A DNA stretch of 64,000 nucleotides, taken from contig CALEZT010000088.1 in the NCBI GenBank assembly GCA_937927975.1, positions 1 through 64,000 of the forward strand, given 5' to 3'. The stretch is from an uncultured Phycisphaerales bacterium. Lineage in GTDB: Bacteria; Planctomycetota; Phycisphaerae; Sedimentisphaerales; Anaerobacaceae. Below are positions 8,861 to 17,194 of this stretch, in pieces. Each line of letters starts with the position of its first letter. Positions within the stretch are counted from its first letter, which is position 1. The position numbers and the translations under genes were made by a program. The notes beneath the pieces are model-generated. The model saw only the letters and a list, made by a program, of their open reading frames with translations. It did no database searches and was not told where the DNA came from.

Positions 8861-8897
8861 GGGGCTGCTCCCTCGTGGGCAGCCCCTTCTTCGTCTT
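8861..8897 (+). terminator. Intrinsic terminator after the PEP-CTERM gene
   Basis: GGGGCTGC (8861-8868) pairs with GCAGCCCC (8879-8886) across a 10-base loop. A pyrimidine-rich TTCTTCGTCTT tract follows. Confidence 0.6.
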
Positions 8898-8928
8898 GGA
8901 GTCTCCTTCGCAAGCTCCAAGGGAGGGG

Positions 8929-8950
8929 CTGAGAGACAGTTCCTATCTGT
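8929..8950 (+). repeat. GGGACAGTCCC-type short repeat, diverged copy 4
   Basis: The copy reads ctgagagacagttcctatct and is the most diverged of the four. As with copy 3, it overlaps the stop codon of a minus-strand gene. Confidence 0.45.
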
Positions 8951-11084
8951 CGCCGGCGGGATCGGCCTCGGCCAGATCGATCGCGCAGCGAAAACCGATC
9001 GTGGCGCAGCGGTCCAGGCCGGGCCACATCAAGAGGAACTTCGCGGCGAAATCGCAACGTTGCAGCCCGCCGTCGGCGTACCAGTCGGAGCCCTTGGCTT
9101 TGAAGTACGAGCCGCCTTTGAGGATGCAGAATCGTGTCCGGCTGTCGCTGCGCTCGCTCTCGGTCCACTCCCATGTGTTGCCGCACATGTCGTAACAGCC
9201 GAAGGGCGAACGGCCCTCGGGGAACGTTGTCACGACGGTTGTGCCGCCCGTGCGTCCATCATTGCATCGGCCGTCTTCCCAGGCGTTTCCCCACGGGTAA
9301 GCGAGTCCGTCACGGCCCTGGGCGGCGTATTGCCATTCCTCCTCCGTGGCCAGACGCTTGCCCGCCCAGCGGGCGTAGGCCCGCGCATCGTCCAGGTCCA
9401 CATAGACGACCGGATGGTCCTCCAGGCCCGCCGGCGCCCGGCCGTGGTCCCAATGCTTCAGGAAGTTCTCTCCGTTGAGGGGCTTGTAGCCGCTGCGACG
9501 GAGGAAGTCCGCATACTGGGCGTTGGTCACGGGCGTCAAATCGATGGCGTAAGGCGTCAAACGGACCTCCCGCTCGAAGCGGACGACCTTGTGCAGGTCG
9601 CGACTCGGTTCGGCGGCGGGTCCCTGGCCGGGGACCTGATAGAAGCCGCACTCGCGATTGCGGTACTGCGTCTTCATGCGTACAGATGCGGCCGGAATCG
9701 CGACCATACCCTCCGGAAGATCGTGGGCTGCATACGGAAGGGTCGGGCGTACCGGTCGGAGTGTCTCCTGAATACTCGAAGCCGCCATGCTCCAATCCGC
9801 ACACCGGTGAATTGCCGCCTGGTTCGCCAAGAAAGCCGCGAGATCCGCTCCCACCGCCTCGCGAGTGCCTGCAAGGAATGCGCCGACGCCGCGAGGCCCG
9901 ATGCGGCCGTCGAGCGCCGTTTGTCCCGCTTGTTTGCCGGTCACCTCGCGGCCTGCGATCAAGTCGAAACAGACCTGGCCCTCGATATGCGGGACGCAAA
10001 GCAGCGTGCCCTCGACCGGTCGGTCCGAGCGATTCACGAGCGTCCACAAACGCAGGCCGTCCCCCTGCCAGAGGCTCGCGTAGACCGCGTCGTGCAATGT
10101 CGGCGTCAACGGCGTCCAGTCCTCGCCTGCGAACAGGCGGACGTATCGCCTCTGGATCGGCAGTATGGACCGAAGGATCGAGCGATCCCGCGGGCTCCAA
10201 TCGACGGGCGTTCCAAAGACGTTCTCCCAGACGAGCAGTCCGCTGCCGTTCATCCAGGCCATGTGCAGCTCGGCGCTGTGATCGCGGTCCCAGCGGCGGA
10301 TCTGGTGCATCATGTGTCGCCGCTCGAACCATTTGTTCCAGAGAACGCCGGGGGCGTCGCTGTCGGCGAACCACTGAGCCCAGGACATATGGTGGTCGGC
10401 GATCCGCTCGACGGGCAGCGTGAGCTCCGACTCCAGGACCACGCCCGGACGCACGGCGTCGAGCCGCTCGCGAAGCTCCTGCATCCCCTCGTGCAGCGTG
10501 TCGAGGAAGATGCCGTCGGCGTCGAGGGCCGCGACGAACTCCGCGAGCATTTCGACGTCGGACTTGGATTCGCGTCGGGTTCCCGTATCCCAGGGGTTGT
10601 AGTCGACGAAAACCTTGACGCCCCGCTCGTGCAGGCTGCGGCTGAGCTCACGCAGGCCGGCCAGGCCGCCGGGCATATCGCGATAGAAGTCGAACTGATT
10701 GCGGGCGTCGAAGCCGATCCTCGGATACGCGTGCCACAGGACGATGGCGTCGTATCCGCCGAACTGCGTTTGTCCCGCATCAAGGTATTCCTCGATCGTG
10801 TAGCGCCGGGCGACAGGATCGTAGAACCGCTGGTCGCACATCATGACAAAACAGCAAGAGTAGCACGACGGAACCCATGCGAAGACGGGATGCCGATAGG
10901 CGTCATCGCGATAGGCCAGACGCTGCCTCGCCTGCTGCCGAGCCAGGGTGAGCCCTTCACGCCAGGAGGGCCATTGCGACGGGTCCGACGGCGCGGCCAC
11001 GAGAGGCTTGATCTCCACCGGTCGAGACGCGCTCTGATCCGCGTCCAGCAAAGCAATAACGACTCCCATCATCAACAGCGTCAT
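8943..11084 (-). CDS. TIM-barrel (glycosidase-like) protein fused to a formylglycine-generating-enzyme-like domain
   Basis: This is a protein of about 713 residues. ATG 11084 is favoured because GAGGG precedes it and a hydrophobic leader follows (MTLLMMGVVIALLDA). Residues about 50-350 look like a glycoside-hydrolase-type barrel: GGYDAIVLWHAYPRIGFD, HERGVKVFVDYNPWDTGTR and LDADGIFLDTLHEG. Residues about 450-705 form an FGE-sulfatase/SUMF1-type domain: PVTNAQYADFLRRSGYKPL, GKRLATEEEWQYAAQGRDG and CGNTWEWTE. The end of the domain, GFRCAID, is also typical. Non-catalytic members of this domain family often act as binding modules. The oxidative Cys pair of true formylglycine-generating enzymes cannot be assigned with confidence. 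The substrate is unknown. Confidence 0.7.
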   Translation of the reverse strand: MTLLMMGVVIALLDADQSASRPVEIKPLVAAPSDPSQWPSWREGLTLARQQARQRLAYRDDAYRHPVFAWVPSCYSCCFVMMCDQRFYDPVARRYTIEEYLDAGQTQFGGYDAIVLWHAYPRIGFDARNQFDFYRDMPGGLAGLRELSRSLHERGVKVFVDYNPWDTGTRRESKSDVEMLAEFVAALDADGIFLDTLHEGMQELRERLDAVRPGVVLESELTLPVERIADHHMSWAQWFADSDAPGVLWNKWFERRHMMHQIRRWDRDHSAELHMAWMNGSGLLVWENVFGTPVDWSPRDRSILRSILPIQRRYVRLFAGEDWTPLTPTLHDAVYASLWQGDGLRLWTLVNRSDRPVEGTLLCVPHIEGQVCFDLIAGREVTGKQAGQTALDGRIGPRGVGAFLAGTREAVGADLAAFLANQAAIHRCADWSMAASSIQETLRPVRPTLPYAAHDLPEGMVAIPAASVRMKTQYRNRECGFYQVPGQGPAAEPSRDLHKVVRFEREVRLTPYAIDLTPVTNAQYADFLRRSGYKPLNGENFLKHWDHGRAPAGLEDHPVVYVDLDDARAYARWAGKRLATEEEWQYAAQGRDGLAYPWGNAWEDGRCNDGRTGGTTVVTTFPEGRSPFGCYDMCGNTWEWTESERSDSRTRFCILKGGSYFKAKGSDWYADGGLQRCDFAAKFLLMWPGLDRCATIGFRCAIDLAEADPAGDR

Positions 11085-11478
11085 CCGTTCGCCCTCTGTC
11101 ATTTGTCACGATCGCTCGGCACACAGGCAGCCCATTCCTGCCCTGCCTGGATCATTCTACGCTTGATGCGAGGGCCGGCCACTGAATTGAAGGCGGAAAG
11201 CCAGAGTGCTCCACGAGATTTCCGCGAGGGCCGGATGCAGGCGATTGAAAGCCAATGAACTGGATCTCTCGGAAGGACGCCACGAATCTGCCTTCCTGGC
11301 GTTCTTCGCAGCCTGGCGAGAACGGGGCTTCGTCGGGGCCGGGGACCTGGTTCGGGGTTTTCGCTTGACGGGGGCCCGGCGGGCCGTAGATTGGCGGAAT
11401 AGGGACGCCGGGTCGGGCGTCTATCTGTGGTGACTGAGTCGGGACCGGCCCGGCCATCCTGTCAGGAAGGAGCAGAGC
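11085..11478. other. Divergent intergenic region
   Basis: About 390 bases lie between divergent genes. A weak promoter (11365-11392) faces the oxidoreductase gene. No gene is supported here. Confidence 0.45.
11365..11392 (+). promoter_or_regulatory. Possible promoter for the oxidoreductase gene
   Basis: TTGACG (11365-11370) and TAGATT (11387-11392) are 16 bases apart, about 85 bases before the start codon. The surroundings are GC-rich, so this is tentative. Confidence 0.35.
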
Positions 11479-12804
11479 ATGTCGATGAACCGTCGGACGT
11501 TTCTGAGCAGTTCCCTCGCGGCCACAGCGGCTTTGGGCTTTCCCCAGGTCGTGGGCGGCCGGCAGAACAAGACCTATCGCACGGCCCTGATCGGCGCCGG
11601 GTGGTGGGGAACGAACATTCTGCGCGAGGCCGCGGCGTCGGGGCGGTGCAAGGTCGTCGCTCTGGTGGACGTGGACAAGCGGCAGCTCGCCAGGTGTGCC
11701 GAGGAGGCGGCCAAGTGGACGAGCGACGTGCCCAGGCAATATGAAGACTACCGCGAGATGCTGGAGAAGGACAAGCCGGACATCGCGATCGTCGCGACGC
11801 CGGACCATTGGCATGCGCTGCCGACGATCGCGGCGGTCAAGGCGGGAGCCCACGTGTACGTGGAGAAGCCCATCGGGCACACGATCATGGAGGGTCGGGC
11901 GATGGTCAACGCCGCCCGGTCGGCCGGACGGGTCGTGCAGGTGGGGACGCACCGGCGGATCTCGCCGCACAACGTCTCAGGCAGGAAATTCCTGCGAGAA
12001 GGCAACGCGGGCAAGATCGCGATGGTGCGGTGTTTCGTGCTCTACGGCGGGGACGGGCCGGAGCAGCCGAGGAAGAACGTGGAGCCGCCGAAGGAGTTGA
12101 ACTGGGATCTGTGGTGCGGGCCCGCCCCGCTGCGTCCGTTCAACGGCGGCGCGCATCCGCGAGGTTTCCGCAGCTACCTCGACTTCGCCAACGGCACCCT
12201 GGGCGACTGGGGGGTTCACTGGTTGGATCAGGTGCTCTGGACGATGGACGTCAAGTGGCCCAAGAGCGTCCACTCGCTCGGCGGCCGGCCGATCAAGGGC
12301 GAGCCGATCCTCACCGCCGAGGAGCAGACCACCGACGCGCCGGACCACCAGGTGGCGACGTACCAGTTCGACGGCCTGACGATGACGTGGGAGCACCGCC
12401 AGTTCGCGGGCAATCCCGCGGAGAAGACCGAGAACGTCGGCTGTTTCTTCTACGGCACCAAAGGCACGTTCCACATGGGCTGGAACCAGGGCTGGACGTT
12501 CTACCCGACGAGCCGGGGTCAGCAGGAGATCCACGAGGCCCCCAAGCTGAACCAGCCGGACAGCCAGAACATCAAGGAGCTGTGGGCGGACTTCCTGGAA
12601 GCGATCGAGACGGGCCGCCGGCCGGTTAGCGACATCGAGGAGGTGCACTACTCGACGAACCTGAGCTTGCTGGGGATGCTCAGCTACAAGCTCGGTCGCA
12701 GCGTGCAGTGGGACGGACAGAAGGAAGTGTGCGTGGGCGACGCGGAGGCGAACAAGCTCCTGCGTCGTCAGTACCGAACGCCCTGGGTATATCCCGAGGG
12801 ATGA
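11479..12804 (+). CDS. Tat-exported Gfo/Idh/MocA family oxidoreductase
   Basis: The product has 441 residues. The N-terminus MNRRTFLSSSLAATAALGF is a twin-arginine signal, so the folded protein with its bound cofactor is probably exported. The Rossmann motif is TALIGAGWWGTN (NAD(P) binding). The EKP motif (HVYVEKPIGHTI) places the catalytic Lys, and the C-terminal part is the usual alpha/beta substrate domain. Such secreted oxidoreductases are numerous in planctomycetes and are thought to act on sugars or sugar acids. The actual substrate cannot be told. AAGGAG precedes the ATG. It is transcribed alone and convergent with the sugar transferase gene. Confidence 0.85.
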   Translation: MSMNRRTFLSSSLAATAALGFPQVVGGRQNKTYRTALIGAGWWGTNILREAAASGRCKVVALVDVDKRQLARCAEEAAKWTSDVPRQYEDYREMLEKDKPDIAIVATPDHWHALPTIAAVKAGAHVYVEKPIGHTIMEGRAMVNAARSAGRVVQVGTHRRISPHNVSGRKFLREGNAGKIAMVRCFVLYGGDGPEQPRKNVEPPKELNWDLWCGPAPLRPFNGGAHPRGFRSYLDFANGTLGDWGVHWLDQVLWTMDVKWPKSVHSLGGRPIKGEPILTAEEQTTDAPDHQVATYQFDGLTMTWEHRQFAGNPAEKTENVGCFFYGTKGTFHMGWNQGWTFYPTSRGQQEIHEAPKLNQPDSQNIKELWADFLEAIETGRRPVSDIEEVHYSTNLSLLGMLSYKLGRSVQWDGQKEVCVGDAEANKLLRRQYRTPWVYPEG

Positions 12805-12844
12805 GCGGAGAGAATCCGCCTGTAGTACTGGAATCGAGCGAACT

Positions 12845-12865
12845 CGTCGCGACGTGATCGCGACG
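12845..12865. terminator. Hairpin between convergent genes
   Basis: CGTCGCGA (12845-12852) and TCGCGACG (12858-12865) form a perfect 8-bp stem with a 5-base loop. It lies between the convergent oxidoreductase and sugar transferase genes. No U-tract follows, so it may be a weak bidirectional terminator. Confidence 0.45.
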
Positions 12866-12870
12866 GGTCG

Positions 12871-13620
12871 TTACCACCCCATCCGCGAGAAGAGCGCGGG
12901 GATGGTGCGGAGGAGGATATAGAGGTTCAGAAGCAGGCACCGCTTCTGAATGTAGAGGCAGTCGTACTTGACCTTGTGGGCGGGCTTGAGATCGTAGAGA
13001 CCGCGGATCTGGGCCAGACCCGTGAGCCCCGGCTTGACCGCCAGGCGAACGCCTTGCAGCGTCTTGTGACGTTCCACGAAGTAGGGCCTCTCCGGCCGGG
13101 GGCCGACGAGACTCATGTCGCCGCGCAGAACATTGTAGAGCTGAGGCAGTTCATCGAATCGCATTTTGCGGAGAATCCGCCCGATCGGCGTGACGCGGCT
13201 GTCGTTGCGCGACGCCCAGACCGGACCCACGTGCTTCTCCGCCTCGTTGATCATCGTGCGGAACTTGTACAGCGTGAACGACCTGCCTCGCAGCCCCACG
13301 CGCTCCTGGCAGAAGAACACGGGCTTGCCCGCGGTGATGCGGATCAGAATCGCCGTCAGCAGAATCACAGGCGACGCCAGCACCAACCCCGCCAGCGAGC
13401 CCACCACATCGAGGCCCCGAATCAACCGCTCGGTCGTCGGAGAAGCCTGCGTCGCTGGAACGAAGCCGGCTCGAACGCGGAAAACCCCCGAGGACGCGGG
13501 ATACATCGCGGAGCGAGACCGCAGGCCCGACAAGTGGCCCTGCGATGCTGTGCGATCAACCGCCACGGTGGTTGTCATCCGTCCCAAATCCATCTCACGA
13601 ACAGTCGCTCTATCGCCCAT
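12871..13620 (-). CDS. Polyprenyl-phosphate sugar-1-phosphate transferase (initiating enzyme)
   Basis: This is the PHPT-type catalytic domain that moves a sugar-1-phosphate from a UDP-sugar to undecaprenyl phosphate, the first step of a Wzx/Wzy polysaccharide. One membrane helix (SLAGLVLASPVILLTAILI) is followed by the family motifs PVFFCQERVGLRGRSFTLYK, FRTM and RFDELPQLYNVLRGDMSLVG with PRPE. The product has about 249 residues from ATG 13620, where AAGGAG lies about 12 bases upstream. An upstream GTG would add 25 poorly conserved residues. It lacks the multi-helix N-terminal half of full-length WbaP or WcaJ enzymes. It sits beyond the end of the main polysaccharide operon, separated by the lectin gene. 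Confidence 0.85.
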   Translation of the reverse strand: MGDRATVREMDLGRMTTTVAVDRTASQGHLSGLRSRSAMYPASSGVFRVRAGFVPATQASPTTERLIRGLDVVGSLAGLVLASPVILLTAILIRITAGKPVFFCQERVGLRGRSFTLYKFRTMINEAEKHVGPVWASRNDSRVTPIGRILRKMRFDELPQLYNVLRGDMSLVGPRPERPYFVERHKTLQGVRLAVKPGLTGLAQIRGLYDLKPAHKVKYDCLYIQKRCLLLNLYILLRTIPALFSRMGW

Positions 13621-14389
13621 GCCTATGTCCCACTCCTTTGCACGTCCACATCGTACCCAGAAGAGCGCCCAAGCCCGATCCCCGGCCCCCTTCACCCTCG
13701 ACCCATCGAAGGGCGATTATAGGCGGAGGAACCTACCGCTGAAAACAAAAAAAATAACACATGAGCCGGCCCATTCTATCCCCCCCCAAAATGCCGGCCT
13801 ACTCAATTATCAGACAATCTTCTCTGCGGCTTTGCAGAATTCTCCCGTCCCATGAGAATTGACGACTCCCGCCGCCAGGCCATGTTCGGCCCCGCACCCC
13901 GAAGGCGTCACCGCCGCAGTTGAAAAAATCTTTCTGTCTCCGACCTTGAATACCACAGAATCAGGTCCGATAAGACTCATAAGACGCTCGGCCGAAGCAG
14001 ACCGCCAGGGGTTGCTCCGCGATTCTTCGGGGAAAACCCGCCCGTCCATAACCTTCATTTCCACAGTGACTTACAGCGACGACTCTGCCGCACGGTGCGG
14101 GACGCTCCGAAAAAACTTCTCGCCTATCGGACTTCGATCTGCGTCCCTTGGGCGACCTGTCACCCACATCGCAGCCGCCGAATCGGCTCGGCCTATTGAC
14201 AAACGGACAGAATTAGTCTATATTAAGTCCATCACTTGGGGGATGGATCCTTACAGCCGTATGGGTTGCCGCCTTCGGCCTCCACATTGGAAACCCGGAA
14301 GCCCGCGTCAACCGGCAGACACCGACCGTCAAGGTTGTTTGCACAAGAAAACCGCGCAGACACTGCACAGAGTTGTGAGGAGGAAACAG
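13621..14389. other. Intergenic region with lectin-gene promoter and long leader
   Basis: About 770 bases lie between divergent genes. There is a TATAAT on the minus strand (13721-13716) without a clear -35 box, an A-rich run near 13745, and the strong plus-strand promoter at 14196-14224. The 165-base leader from there to 14390 was checked for riboswitch motifs and none was recognised. An 84-codon minus-strand open frame at 13810-14064 is not convincing. Confidence 0.45.
14196..14224 (+). promoter_or_regulatory. Sigma70 promoter for the C-type lectin gene
   Basis: TTGACA (14196-14201) and TATATT (14219-14224) are 17 bases apart. The leader to the ATG at 14390 is about 160 bases. Confidence 0.7.
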
Positions 14390-14989
14390 ATGAAGAGAGC
14401 CTTATTGATTGTGGGGTTGAGCCTTGTCGCAATGAGCTCTGCCCAAGCGGATCTCACCTGGTACATCTACGATGGTCACCAGTATGCGTTGACCGAGACG
14501 AGGGGTAATTGGGATCAAGTCCGAGCGGAGGCGCAGGGCCTGGGCTTCGACCTGGTCAAGATCGAAGACGCGGCGGAGAACAACTGGCTGGCCCAGACGT
14601 TCCACGGCGCCGACCCCGGTGGTCCGTACGCGAGCCCAGACAATATTCCTCAGTACTGGATTGGCCTCTACCAGCCAGAAGGCTCCGCTGAGCCCGCCGC
14701 AGAATGGACGTGGGTCGACGGCACCCTTCTCAGTGGTTTCGACGCATGGGGCTACAATCAGCCCAACAACATCAACGGCGGGGCCGAGTGCGACTGGGGA
14801 ACACTATGGGGCTGGGGCAACTACCTTGGCACCCAGACCTACGGCCAATGGAACGATGCCTCCTATGTGCATAATTGGCAAGGCATCATTGAGGCACCGC
14901 TCACCGTGCCGGTGCCCGGCGCCCTGCTGCTGGTCGGAGTCGGAACGGGCCTCGCATCGTGGCTGAGAAAGAAGTCCCTCCTCGGCTAG
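14390..14989 (+). CDS. C-type lectin domain protein with PEP-CTERM tail
   Basis: This is a 199-residue secreted protein. The start at 14390 is set by GAGGAGGAAAC just upstream and by the signal peptide MKRALLIVGLSLVAMSSAQA. The frame is open further upstream but that part is leader. The body is a C-type lectin-like fold: YWIGLYQPEGSAE, WTWVDGTLLSGFDAW, NQPNN and WNDASY are the usual WIGL, W.DG, PNN and WND landmarks. The Cys pairs of classical lectins are mostly absent. The tail TVPVPGALLLVGVGTGLASW followed by LRKKSLLG is a PEP-CTERM-like sorting signal. It lies between two polysaccharide genes and may bind the polymer, which is inference. A strong terminator follows. Confidence 0.8.
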   Translation: MKRALLIVGLSLVAMSSAQADLTWYIYDGHQYALTETRGNWDQVRAEAQGLGFDLVKIEDAAENNWLAQTFHGADPGGPYASPDNIPQYWIGLYQPEGSAEPAAEWTWVDGTLLSGFDAWGYNQPNNINGGAECDWGTLWGWGNYLGTQTYGQWNDASYVHNWQGIIEAPLTVPVPGALLLVGVGTGLASWLRKKSLLG

Positions 14990-15021
14990 GTCCGATTCAG
15001 CAGAAACACCTCGGTAACAAC

Positions 15022-15060
15022 AACAGCACTATGCACTCAGGGCATGGTGCTGTTTTCTTT
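15022..15060 (+). terminator. Strong intrinsic terminator after the lectin gene
   Basis: AACAGCACTATGC (15022-15034) pairs with GCATGGTGCTGTT (15042-15054), a 13-bp stem with one G:U pair and a 7-base loop, followed by TTCTTT. It also lies just past the end of the minus-strand polysaccharide operon and could stop that transcript. Confidence 0.75.
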
Positions 15061-15067
15061 CTTGGTC

Positions 15068-16045
15068 TCATCGCCAGACGATGACTTCCTCCAGAGAACG
15101 TCGTGCCGAGACTGCGACAGCGAACTCCTCCAAGGGTTTGCCCGCAGCGATCAACAGAACGATCGTTTCCTCGGGCGTTATGCCCAGAACACGTCTGGAC
15201 AACCTGTCCACCGGTGGTTCCTTGCTCCAGTTGAGACAACAGGACACGAGACCCTGCGAATGCAGAGCATAGACCAAGGTCATCGCGAACATCCCGCCGT
15301 CGATCCAGCACTGATACCGTTCCGCAGCAGACTGGAAACACGCGAGATTGGACGTCACGACAAGAAGCCTCTGCACCTCCTCGGCGAAACCGTTGGCGGA
15401 TCGGCTGGCATCCAGGGTCTGTCGAATTGCACGTGAATCGCGAACGATGTAAACGCGGCAAGACTGTCGATTGCACACCGAAGGCGTAAGCTGGGCAATC
15501 CGAACCGCCTCGACGAGTTCCTCATCCCGAGGAGGCTCGTGCGAGAACTGGCGAACGCTTCGGCGTACACGACAGAACTCCCGAAACTGCCCACGGATTC
15601 CGGCGTACAGTTCGTCACGTGTCATTCTGTCGACGCCCCCACGAGCTGACGGATCCGAGGGGACGTCCAGCGTCCGGACGAGATCGTCCAATTCCCGTGT
15701 CAGCCGTTCGTCGCCGGGATTCGCTCGCTGGCAGGCCTGCAATACCCCGATGGCGACCTGCCAGGTTCGATCGATTCCATATCGTGCAGCATACTCCCGC
15801 AACAGGCGCAAAAGCACTACGATTCGGTCACTTCCGACGTCCGGCTTGGCCCAGGACCATGCGAGCCCCTTTTCGATCGCATGGCAGTGCACCACGATTA
15901 ACGCCCGCAGTTTCTCCTTCGTGCCTGCCGTTCTCACGGCGGCAGAGTGCCTGCACATGCGACGGAAGTCATACAGGAAACCGCAAAACAAGACCGCCGT
16001 CCGTTTTGCGCGTCGCAGGAAATCAGGAACCATGGAATTTGGCAT
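15068..16045 (-). CDS. Nitroreductase family protein of the polysaccharide locus
   Basis: The product has 325 residues. The C-terminal half is a nitroreductase-like FMN domain: RRSVRQF is the usual FMN-phosphate-binding start, followed by QLTPSVCNRQSCRVYIV and, near the end, IVLLIAAGKPLEEFAVAVS. The N-terminal 130 residues are helical and not recognised. Proteins of this kind often lie beside polysaccharide pyruvyl transferases in surface-polysaccharide clusters, and one lies directly upstream here. The reaction is unknown. It is the last gene of the minus-strand operon. Confidence 0.7.
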   Translation of the reverse strand: MPNSMVPDFLRRAKRTAVLFCGFLYDFRRMCRHSAAVRTAGTKEKLRALIVVHCHAIEKGLAWSWAKPDVGSDRIVVLLRLLREYAARYGIDRTWQVAIGVLQACQRANPGDERLTRELDDLVRTLDVPSDPSARGGVDRMTRDELYAGIRGQFREFCRVRRSVRQFSHEPPRDEELVEAVRIAQLTPSVCNRQSCRVYIVRDSRAIRQTLDASRSANGFAEEVQRLLVVTSNLACFQSAAERYQCWIDGGMFAMTLVYALHSQGLVSCCLNWSKEPPVDRLSRRVLGITPEETIVLLIAAGKPLEEFAVAVSARRSLEEVIVWR

Positions 16046-16063
16046 TCAAACCCGCGTCCCCAG

Positions 16064-17164
16064 TCAGCGTGCTGCCGCCCCGAACGCAATATCTGCGTCG
16101 CGCGCCGCCAGTGATGTGCGTAGGAACTGGAGCGAGGCCGAACGAGCCGATTCAAGCTCAGCCGACGCGTGATCCAGATCCTCCCGTTTGGAGGCCATCC
16201 CGACGAATTCCTCCACATCCACACGATCGACCGAGCGATGCACAAGCCTCAGCCGCCGCAAGAGATCGGTGATCTTCGCACCGCTGTAACCGGTAGTGAC
16301 GGCGGCAAATGGCCTCCCGAAGTGGAGCGCAAATGCGAGACCATGAAAGAGATTCGTCACCACGAAGGAGGCGTTCCTGAGGATCGACAGCCACTCCGTC
16401 GGTTCAGGATCGAGAATACTCTCGTCGGCAGCGGAATCGAACTGGAACATCGAGACGCTCCGGAGTCCCAGAGCGAGCGAGACCATTTTCAGCCGTACAC
16501 GATCACGGACGGAAAGAGTTCCACAAATGACCATGTACGGCGAGGCTGGAACCCTGCAGCTCGCGGGAGCCTCCAACTGGCCGAAGTCATGCAGAAAGAT
16601 CGGATCCAGGACCAGATCACAGATCCGTCCCGTCGTCTCCAAGATCAGACGCTGCGTGTTCTCGTCTCTGACGCTCAGCGCATCGTAGCGGCTCAAGAAG
16701 GAGGAGACCTTGACGGCGTAACGACCGAACGAATCCATCGCCCCGCAACTCGGCGCATACGCGATTCTACGAACCCCATCCCGAGCGTGGGCAAGGAAGA
16801 ACGCAGAATCATGTTTGCGGTACGTCCAGGGTTTTCCCCAACACCAAATCTGATCGCTGCCGCTGATCAGAGCATCAACTGTCGCGTCAATCCCCGCGAT
16901 GTCCAAGCCGGAACGAATGCGCCTCTTGGACAAGGGCAACTCCCGACGGACGAACCGCTGGATGCGGAGAATTCGCCGCATCTCCGGCATCCAAGGTCTC
17001 GTTCGCACAGCCGCCCACAGATAGTGGGTGGTCGCACGCCACGGTCGATAATCGAGGATCTGCGGGTCATGCCCCAGGTCTCGCACTGCGTGCGAGAGCG
17101 CATAGGCCTGGAGCACCGCGCCGTAGTTCGGAACATGATGAAAGGTGAGAATGCCGACGCGCAT
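16064..17164 (-). CDS. Polysaccharide pyruvyl transferase family protein
   Basis: The product has about 366 residues from ATG 17164, or 371 from GTG 17179. It opens with MRVGILTFHHVPNYGAVLQA, the usual first strand and N-x-GA-x-LQ motif of the family. DALISGSDQIW, FVVTNLFHGLAFAL and KITDLLRRLRL are further landmarks (the SDQ and H-G motifs). Characterised relatives transfer pyruvate from PEP to sugars as ketals, and others act as glycosyltransferase-like enzymes. It is 18 bases before the nitroreductase gene in the same operon and presumably decorates the repeat unit. Confidence 0.8.
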   Translation of the reverse strand: MRVGILTFHHVPNYGAVLQAYALSHAVRDLGHDPQILDYRPWRATTHYLWAAVRTRPWMPEMRRILRIQRFVRRELPLSKRRIRSGLDIAGIDATVDALISGSDQIWCWGKPWTYRKHDSAFFLAHARDGVRRIAYAPSCGAMDSFGRYAVKVSSFLSRYDALSVRDENTQRLILETTGRICDLVLDPIFLHDFGQLEAPASCRVPASPYMVICGTLSVRDRVRLKMVSLALGLRSVSMFQFDSAADESILDPEPTEWLSILRNASFVVTNLFHGLAFALHFGRPFAAVTTGYSGAKITDLLRRLRLVHRSVDRVDVEEFVGMASKREDLDHASAELESARSASLQFLRTSLAARDADIAFGAAAR

Positions 17165-17194
17165 GTCCCTGACGCACACGGAATTCGGAGGCGA

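Noticed and set aside
13810..14064. An 84-codon minus-strand open frame in the leader region of the lectin gene
   Set aside because: It has no ribosome binding site and no recognisable motif, and it lies in a divergent promoter region.
14225..14389. Possible riboswitch in the 165-base leader of the lectin gene
   Set aside because: No known riboswitch core (for example GEMM or cobalamin box) could be matched by eye.
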